Assembly (NCBI RefSeq): GCF_030272615.1
Contig: NC_081409.1
Span: forward strand, 880,806,220-880,870,219
Length of the DNA stretch: 64,000 bases
From: Cryptomeria japonica
Taxonomy: Eukaryota; Streptophyta; Pinopsida; Cupressales; Cupressaceae
Reading direction: 5' to 3'
Positions within the stretch are counted from its first letter, which is position 1; the number at the start of each line of letters is the position of its first letter. A model generated the notes under the pieces. It made no database searches. It saw nothing but the letters and a program-made list of their open reading frames with translations, and was not told the DNA's origin. This document shows positions 56,251-64,000 of this stretch, one piece after another. Both the position numbers and the translations under genes were made by a program.

Positions 56251-57414
56251 AGAGCTATGTGTAAAACCTGTGAAGGTGCATGCTGTTGATAGGATCCTCT
56301 AAATGTTCACCCTTTGTGGTTGAGAACCGATATGCCCTAGATCCATATGCTGTTGTAATGATGTAAGGACCAAGCTAGTTTGGTTAGAACTTGCCCTTCT
56401 TCTCTCTGTCTTGCTGATTTTTGGGGTTTTCTCTGAGAACCAAATCACCTACCTCAAATGTGTGAGGCTTGACTTTATGATTATAGCTGTGACTCATTCA
56501 TTGTTGATAAGCCTTGAGATGATTAAAAGCAGTTTGTCTTTGTTCATCCAATAGTTCAAGTTCTTGTAAGCGAGAGACCCTATAGTCTTCATCACTGATA
56601 ATGTTTTGCAAAGAGACTCGTAAAGAGGGTAGCTCGACCTCAATAGGCAAGATAGCTTCAACACCGTAGACAAGTGAATAGGGTGTATCTATTGTAGGTG
56701 TGTGGACACTTGTGTGGTAGGCCCAAAGTGCAGGATTAAGTTGGATATGCCAATTACGGCCAGCGTCGTTGACTGTCTTTTTTAAGATTTTAAGGATTAT
56801 TTTATTAGATGCCTAAGCTTGACCATTACCTTGGGGTAATATGGTTTGGAGAAACGATGGGAAATATGGAAGCGATCATAGAGTTCACGAACATCCTGAT
56901 TTTTGAAGGGATGCCCATTATCGGTGATAATGGAAACAGGAATACCGTATTGACAAATGATATAGTTGAGAATGAATGTAGCAATTTGTTTTCCAATGAC
57001 TTGCATGAGAGGCATGACTTTGATCCATTTTGTGAAATACTCTATGGCAGTGATAATGAATTTATGACCGTTGGAGGATGGAGGGTGAATCTTGCCTATG
57101 AGATCGAGTCCCCACTGACAAAAGGGCCAAGGAGTCACAATTGGTTGAAGTTCTTGTGCTGGCACATGGATGAGGTCTCCATGAAGTTGACATTGCTTAC
57201 ATTTCCTGACAAACTAATATGAATCTTTTTCCATATTGGGCCAGTAATATCCAGTCCTGATAAGTTTCTTGGCTAAGGTAGGACCACTAGAATGTGGACG
57301 ACATATCCCTTCATGTACTTCACATAACACAATCTAAGCTTCGTCACTTTCCAAACATCTAAGAAGAGTGCCATCTAGACCTCAATGGTATAGGACATCG
57401 GCTAAAATGACGTA
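56251..57414 (-). pseudogene. Element D integrase
   Basis: The zinc-binding part (about 57330-57190) has EVHEGICRPHSSG and CKQCQ. The core at 57165-56797 has WGLDLIGKIHPPSSNGHKF with the first catalytic Asp, and YGIPVSIITDNGHPF with the second. A frameshift falls just before the block expected to carry the third catalytic residue. The C-terminal domain continues in broken frames to about 56270. Unlike element B, the first catalytic Asp is preserved. Confidence 0.85.
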
Positions 57415-58600
57415 TCAAGAAGATTGGCAAATGAAAGTGCGACGTTGGTTATTGGATAGGTCAGGACGAAAGGTATTATCATGAAGGTATGTGAAAATGG
57501 AACCATATAACTGGGACTTAGGACCGACGACACATATTATATCAGTAGGAGTGATTTCATATGAAGTAACCAAAAGGTTATCCACCAATAACTCATAGCG
57601 GGTCTCATTCAGAGGTAGATCGATTAGTGAAGCAATTGTAGCCATGGCATCTGCGGTTCAATTCTGCTCTCTTGGTATCTGCTCAAAGTCTATCTTTGTG
57701 AAATGTTGTTTCAGGTCATCCACCATTCTTTTGTAAGGCATTAATTTCTAATCCTTTGTTTGGTAGTCATCAGTTGCTTGATGAATTACAAGTTGAGAGT
57801 CCCCAAAAACACGGAGTTCCTAGATCTTCCACTGAACTGCAATCCGTAATCCAGTTGTTAATGCCTCATATTTTGCTATATTATTAGTGCAGGGAAATGA
57901 TTATCAATATGATTTTGGTATAGAATCCCCTTGAGGAGTTATGAAGAGGATGCTAGCTCCTACACCATGCTGTGTGTATGAGTCGTCAAAGTATAGTTGC
58001 CATGGCTTTGCATGTGACACTATTAAAATGGATTCATCTAGAAATTCTAAAATTAGAGGAACATCATCTATCATGGGGGCATCTACTAATTGATCTGCGA
58101 TGGCTTGTCCTTTTATTTCTTTTCTATCCACATACTCGATATTGAATTCACTCAAGATCATTACTCATTTGGCTAGTCGCCCAGTAAGCATTGCTTTATT
58201 GAGAAGGCATTTCAATGGATTGATCCTTGCAACCAACTTAGTCTTATGAGTTAGCATGTAATGTCATTATTTCTGTGAAGCAAAGACCATGACAAGACAT
58301 GCACGCTCAATTGGTGTGTAGTTTAGCTCATATCCCACCAATGTGCGACTGATATAGTATACTTCCTTTTCTTTGCCCTCAGCAACTTGTTGTGCTAAGA
58401 GTGCCCCTAGTGCTATTGAAGTAGTTGATATGTATAGTAATAAAGGCTGATCTGGAACTGGTGGCATCAAAACTGGTGGATTCAGAAGATAATCTTTGAG
58501 TATCTGGAAAGCCTATTGATAGTTATCATCCCATTTGAATTTGATGTTTTTATGTAGCAAGTGTTGAAAGGGATTACATTTATTTGCAAGTTGTGCTATG
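57415..58600 (-). pseudogene. Element D RNase H and second (archaeal-type) RNase H
   Basis: 58470-58267 is the gypsy RNase H (PLLLYISTTSIALGALLAQ, YTPIERACLVMVFASQK). 58161-57904 begins FNIEYVDRKEIKGQAIADQL and enters the second RNase H at WQLYFDDSYTQHG, where the catalytic FDG of element B reads FDD. Further parts to 57415 are frame-broken (GPKSQLYGSIFTYLHDN). The domain pair places D in the Tat lineage. Confidence 0.82.
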
Positions 58601-58653
58601 AATCTTCATATGGATTGAAGTCTCCCTTGCAAAGATCGAAGCTGACTGATGTT

Positions 58654-59424
58654 TTAGGGTGGTTGCATCTCTAGGATGGCCTTGACTTTTGCTGGATCGG
58701 CTTCAATTCCTCTTTTTGATACAATGAATCCCAGGAGCTTCCCGGAGGTTACACCAAAGACACATTTCTTGGGGTTTAATCTTACTTTATATTTTTCCAA
58801 CCGATCAAAGATGACTAAAAGTATGTCCAAATGTGTATTTCTATCTATTGATTTGCCCAAGAGGTCGTCAACATAATCTTCCATAGTAACATGCATGAGA
58901 TCATAAAAGATAGTAGTCATGGCTCTTTGATATGTAGCCCCTGCATTTTTTATCCCAAAGGGCATGACATTCTAGTAGAAGGTTCCCGAAGGACAAGTAA
59001 ATGCCATTTTGTGCTGATCCTTAGATGCAATTTTTATTTGATTGTAACCAGAGAATCCATCCATCAATGATAACATCACATGACCTGCTATGAGATTGAC
59101 GATCAAGTCAATATTTGGTAATGGAAAATCATCCTTAGGACAAGCTTTGTTGATGTCTCTAAAATCTGTACATATTCTGATGCTATGATCTGGTTTACTG
59201 ACAGGCACTAAGTTGGAGATCCATTAAGGATAATCAATTGGGCGTATGAATCTGACATCCAATAATTGTGCAAGTTCTTCTTTGACTAGTAATGCCACTT
59301 GTGGATGCATCTTTCTTAATTTCTATTTCATTGGTTTTGCCCCTAGTTTAACTGTCAAATGATGCATTACCAAATCTAGATCCAATCTAGGCATATCAGT
59401 GTATGACCATTCAAAGTTGATTTT
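58654..59424 (-). pseudogene. Element D reverse transcriptase
   Basis: 59208-58972 reads IRICTDFRDINKACPKDDF and GFSGYNQIKIASKDQHKMAF. A TAG replaces the Trp of the FYW motif. 58965-58654 has MPFGIKNAGATYQRAMTTIF, the catalytic MEDYVDDLL, and LNPKKCVFGVTSGKLLGFIV. The catalytic box is intact; the stops around it are single substitutions in one frame. Confidence 0.92.
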
Positions 59425-60778
59425 TCATTCCATGAACAAACTTATGAATTTTGACCTTTCTAACTCTGTCAAAGATTGAGCCAGGAATATGTTGTGTGGA
59501 ACTTCTTCTGTACCAATGTTTGTTTTGATAGTCTCCTCTACAAACATGGATGACTTTTCCTCATATGATGCTAGGAGAATGTCGAGCCTTCCATCTTCAG
59601 GTGCCTCAGAGAGGTTTTTGCCCTTAGATACATCCTTTCTTTTTACTTTTTTGGGGTCAGACAGCGCCACAGTGTGGCTTTTGCCATAAGACCCTTGGTT
59701 TATTTTTATTTTTATATTTTTGCAACTGGAAGGTCCAACACCCTCACCAAAATATGCCATGCTGTTGAGTTCTATAGCATATCCCATTTTATGGTCCCCA
59801 GGGGGGAATATCCTCTCATATGCCAAGATAGTCAATAAGGGCTTCATCATTTTGGAATGTGTCAAACTGTGTAGGTCCTTCATGGTCCCAGTCAATAAGT
59901 TGGTGGTGAACAAGGGGAAGGCCTTTGATGTCTTCAAAGTTAACGGGGTTAAGAGTGAAGATGCAGTTATATTCAGGTATGTCAAGGTAGTTATCGAGGT
60001 CATCGTTGGCACTCTCCTCATCAGTCTTGATCATGAATGAATCCAAATTATCATCACTAGTAGCGCATTCCAAGACAGGTGTTCTCATTCTATGTGATTT
60101 CAACCTAGGACCTAGAGGCAAAGATTGTATGGGATCCTCTGGGGTTGTTTCTTTACCAATTTTGAATTTCCTATTAAATTCCTCTTCTTCTATTGGTTCA
60201 CTTGGTTCTTTGAATGTCTCGATGAGCTCATAGTCACTAGAGGATTTGTTTGAACCCCATTCCCATTCATTGGAGTCTGTGGAATAGCGATTGTCTTGTT
60301 GAATTTTGGTAGCTTTGATTTGTAATGCTTCTTCTGTCCTTTGAGTGTGGACCTTGGAAGTCATGAAACCAAGTCCCTTCAAGCGTTCCTTTTTGAATGT
60401 CAATTCAGGTTGTAAAGGTTCAATGATGCCTTCCTTTCTTAATCCAAGAGGGCTTTTGCCATCATACCCAAATTTTTGTAGAATCTTGAACCCTTTGCCA
60501 TACTTCTCACATGGTATACTGATGTGATCTTGTGTATCATTTTCGAGGTCTTTGTAAAGCATTTTGTATAAGTCTTCCTCTTCCAGTTCACCCCATCTTT
60601 GAAAGACAGTAGGGTCCCATTTGAGTATAATGATAGATACCTGCTTATTAGGATGTGGTCTTCCATATTCCTTTGGTGAGCTCATGACTTGTTGTAAGTA
60701 CATGGTCTGATTCAAAGTGTATTCACCCATGCCCTTATCCTGGAATTTGATCTTAAGTTCACCTTGTTTTGATGTCAA
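59425..60778 (-). pseudogene. Element D linker with G-patch-like motif
   Basis: 60778-59816 is a long open stretch, one frame off its neighbours. It has VFQRWGELEEEDLYKMLY, then KGFKILQKFGYDGKSPLG and LRKEGIIEPLQPE, the G-patch-like motif also present in B and C. An acidic tail follows. 60021-59425 overlaps it in the next frame and leads into RT (NIFLAQSLTELERSKFISLF). Frame changes near 60781 and 59820-60020 compensate each other, so the original pol was probably one frame. Confidence 0.72.
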
Positions 60779-60783
60779 AGGTT

Positions 60784-61464
60784 TTAGGACTCAGGATCAA
60801 TGTATGCAGAAGAAGGAATAGCTTTGCGATTACTAGGAATGATGGTCTCAGTTTTTGGTCTCAAGTTATTGCAATATATGAATGGATTAGGATCTCCATT
60901 AACTATTATTTCAACTCCATTGTGAGGAAACTTGATGCATTGGTGATATGTAGATGGGACCACCCTCATTTCATGAATCCAAGGACATCCTAGCAATATG
61001 TTGTATGTGAGATCAAGATCTAGTACTTGACAAACCACATCCGTTGTAACTGGTCCAACTCTAAGAGGTAAGGTGATTGTGCCCTTGGATGAATGCTCTT
61101 CATCATCATATGCTTTGATGGTAATTTTGTTTGTAGAATTCACAGCTTTGTCAGAATATCCCAATTGTTTAATAGTGCTCAGTGTACAAATGTTTAGACC
61201 TGCTCCTCCATCTATTAGGACTCATTTGATTCTATGTTTGTGTATGAAGGCTTCAATGTGTAATGGTGCATAATGTGGCTGACTTACGGAGGCGTCATTG
61301 GCTTCTGTGAATGTAAGAGAGTGTGGAATGGAAAGGTATCCCACCATGGCTTGAAACTGGTCCATATTCAAATTAGTAGGAACAGTAGTGTCTCTCAAAA
61401 TTTTGTCAAGAATAGCTTTATGTGTGGGGGATATGCGTAAGAGCTCAAGGATGGAGATAAGCAC
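60784..61464 (-). pseudogene. Element D aspartic protease
   Basis: 61464-61222 and 61164-60784 share one frame. Before a TGA at 61222 stands APLHIEAFIHKHRIK. After it the active site reads VLIDGGAGLNICTLS (DGG), then NKITIKAYDDEEHSSKGTIT and CQVLDLDLTYNILLGCPWIH. The TGA fits a CGA (Arg) that lost its CpG cytosine. Confidence 0.85.
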
Positions 61465-61479
61465 AGGTGTCTTCCCTAA

Positions 61480-63785
61480 CTATTCTACAAGGTCGTATTC
61501 AGGCTTGGTTGATGAAGAAGCGGTGTTTTTAGCTAGAGCACCTTGCAAAGTAAATTTACCTTGATGAGTTGTGACATTACATTCAGAGGTAGGTTCAGAA
61601 GAAGATCCAACACCTTTTAGGACAATCTTGGGTCTCTGGGTAGAATTCTCAGGGGTTTTGTCCTTGATGATAATAGTAGAGACATAATTATCCATTGAAA
61701 TGTGATTGATAGTTGAATCAAAGTTATAGGATGCTCTAGTATAGTGGTTTGGTCATCTGTGGCTACAGCTTTTCCCTTGTCATGCTTTGGGAATGGTTCC
61801 TTAAACATTTCATGTTCTTGGTTGGATGAGTGTCCTTCAATCTCATTGTCACCTCTATCAATGAGATCTTGTATGATGTTCTTCAATCGATGACAATTTC
61901 CTATTTTATGACCTTTGCTCTTATGGAATTCACAATACTCATCATCGTTCCACCAATTTGGTTTGACCTTTGGCTCATATGGAGGAAAATCTGGAATTGT
62001 GATTACTTTGTTTGCCACTAGCTTCTTGAAAATTGACTCAAGTGGTTCTCCCAATGGGGTGTACTTCCTTCATGATCTAGAAGTTGTTTGAGTATTCACT
62101 TGATTGTTTGTAGAGCTTGATCCCAAAAAAATGATTTTGGGTCGCACTATATTGGCATCAACAACACCATCATTGACTGTGTTCTTGTTTTTATTCCAAA
62201 ATCTTGGCTTATCTTTTCCTTTAAAGTCATCTTTGTTTTCCTTGAATATCTTAATGACTCCTTGTTCAATTAGGACCTTTTCTGTCACTAAGCCTTTTTC
62301 AATGACATCCTTGAAGGTGGACAAACAAGCTTTCCTTAGATCATAGCCAATGTCTTTGTTAACATTCTAGGTGAACGTCTCCACCATTTGTTTTTGTGGA
62401 ATTTCATAGGAGCATCTGTTGGCTAGATTCCTCCATCTTTGTAAAAATGATGAAAAAGACTCTCCATCCTTTTGCTTGGTGTTGCACAAAGTAGTGACTA
62501 ATATGTCTGTCTCTATGTTGTATGAGAAATGTTGGATAAATGCCTCTGCTAAGTCACCCCGTGACTTAATTCTAGGTGGAAGTTGGGAGAACCATTCCAT
62601 AGCTTGATCACCTAAGCTTTGTGGGAATAATCTCATCAAATATGTCTCTTCTGAAGCTACCTCAATGCAAGCTATGAAAAACTATCTTATGTGTGCCTTA
62701 GGATCCCCTTTTCCTCTATACTTATCAAACTTAGGTGTCACGAAATGTGTAGGAAAAGGAGGCATTGGAATTCTCTTGTCAAATGGATAAGGACACATGT
62801 CTAACATTGTGTATGTTGGCTTCGGTGTATTTATGTCCTCCATTTTCTTTTGTAAGTCCCTAATTTGTTGCTCCAAATTGTTCTTCGGTGGAGACCGACT
62901 TCTTAGACCATACCCCATGCCTGAACCATCGGGTGGAGGAGGAGCATGTTGCATATATGGATGATATTGATCATACACATGTTCATATGGAGGAGGTCTA
63001 TAATGATGTTGTGTATATGGACCACTTGGTATAGAGTCATGTTGAGGGATGAAATATCTACTTTGTCCATGTATACCATACTCTATAGGCATGTCATGAG
63101 TTTGTTCTAGTGTGTTGCCCCCAAATTTGATGTGGGGTTTCCTTGTGTCCAAATTTTGAGAATGCCTTTGAATATCCAATTTCATTGGTGGTTGATCCTT
63201 AGCATTGGTATGTGGTCGAGTATATTTTTCTGCATAAGACATCCATAATGGTCTGTGAAGATGAGTATCATATGCTTGACCATGTGTGTATGGGACCTCT
63301 AGTTTTTGAAACAAAGATTATGGTGATTCAAGAACCATATGTGGTCCTCTATTGCCTCCACTATTAGGCCTCCTTTGATCCATGTTGGAGTGAGTTTGTT
63401 GCAAAGGTTGATTTTCCATTATTTGAGACATGTCAAAATCATGAGGGATCTTGGTTCCACTTTGTGCCATCACTTGTAGAAAATATTGTCTATCTCTCCT
63501 CATTATTTCCTCAACCAATTGATTAAAATGAGGATTCATAATGGTGTCTTCCACTTTTGTTGAATGTACAAAAAATTTGTCCATATTGTCATTGTGTGTA
63601 TCATTGTTGTTTGTAGTGTCCATGTGCTCAACATTTGGAATGTTTCTATAGGCATCCGTGTTAGGTAATGTAGTATGATCAGAATTGAAAAAGATATCAT
63701 TGTCATACTCATAAGAACTCATGTTTGTGGACTCTTGAGCCTCTTTAGTTTCTCTCCTAGATTTTTGGGAACAAGTTTCAACCAT
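61480..63785 (-). pseudogene. Element D Gag
   Basis: Starts at ATG 63785 (MVETCSQKSRRETKEAQ). 63314-62682 is His/Pro/Tyr-rich. 62639-62367 is the Gag core (MEWFSQLPPRIKSRGDLAEA, TTLCNTKQKDGESFSSFLQR). 62054-61617 has the zinc-binding CEFHKSKGHKIGNCHRLK. The frame is constant from 63785 to about 61700, with stops at 63318 (TAA), 62682 and 62367 (TAG) and 62070 (TGA). It then shifts once before 61695-61480, which leads to protease. Confidence 0.88.
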
Positions 63786-64000
63786 TAACTAGGTATTGAC
63801 TAGGATGTGTGAGACTAGATGAAAATGGAAAGAGTATGGAAGACCAAGAGTTGGATGGAATGTAAATGAATCTGAGGTGTACTTGCAATGTCCAAAGTGT
63901 AAGACCAAGTATGTATGTAGTAGAGTAGGTGTGGCTTCCAAAGAGAGGATAGTTTCTCTTTATGAGGTAGGTTGACCTTGACTTCTAAGTAAGACCAAAT
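63786..64000 (-). other. Element D leader, proximal end
   Basis: Sequence upstream of the gag ATG; no ORF or LTR boundary before the window ends. Confidence 0.6.

Larger units (their letters stand above)
56041..64000 (-). mobile_element. Element D: Ty3/gypsy Tat-lineage element, partial
   Basis: The minus strand reads, from the right: leader, gag (start 63785), protease, G-patch-like linker, RT, RNase H, second RNase H, integrase and a conserved 3' non-coding block near 56060-56200. The 5' LTR lies beyond the window and no 3' LTR is visible on the left. It is a separate subfamily from B, and dead through many stops and at least three frameshifts. Confidence 0.88.

Overview
The window is repeat DNA from a plant nuclear genome. 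I see no intact host gene, tRNA, rRNA or bacterial feature. The content is old, nested LTR retrotransposons: Ty3/gypsy Tat-lineage elements with two RNase H domains, and Ty1/copia Sirevirus-like LTRs. There is also a decayed L1-type LINE, satellite arrays and long low-complexity tracts. Low GC, deep nesting, elements up to about 15 kb and heavy premature-stop decay suggest a large, slowly purging genome such as a conifer or other gymnosperm. That placement is inference; no species marker is visible.

Layout, left to right. 1-5610 is the 3' part of a plus-strand Sirevirus-like element (A1): a zinc-knuckle ORF tail, a large coiled-coil ORF2, polypurine tracts and the 3' LTR. 5611-6530 is a satellite of about 138 bp built of inverted repeats, followed by a foldback (6541-6711) and a TATG microsatellite. 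8580-9835 is a LINE remnant. 10918-12602 is a polypyrimidine locus with a higher-order repeat of about 960 bp; it resumes at 34849-35835 because element A2 (12603-34848, TSD GTTAA) inserted into it. A2 is itself split by a 14.9 kb Tat element, B (18001-32869). B carries gag, protease, a G-patch-like motif, RT, RNase H, a second RNase H and integrase, all decayed, plus a captured hAT-type (DUF659) transposase fragment in its leader.

36517-54013 is a plus-strand Tat element, C. Its 5' LTR holds a solo LTR (37517-38316), and its leader is interrupted by a complete LTR element, E (40336-48406, TSD TTTTA). C breaks off inside RT at 54013 against a GC-richer coiled-coil ORF fragment. From about 56041 to the window end lies a minus-strand Tat element, D, whose 5' LTR is outside the window.

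The most interesting content is the A1/A2/E family. It has Sirevirus-type LTRs, a methionine-initiator-type primer site and several polypurine tracts, but no protease, integrase, RT or RNase H. It encodes ORF1 (coiled coil plus an array of up to five CCHC knuckles) and a separate ORF2 of about 1,100 codons of unknown function. The three ORF2 copies are clearly homologous although the LTRs belong to different subfamilies. This points to a lineage of non-autonomous elements that has kept a defined two-protein layout and would need polymerase functions in trans. Premature stops across the window are strongly biased to TAG, consistent with deamination of methylated CAG (CHG) sites.
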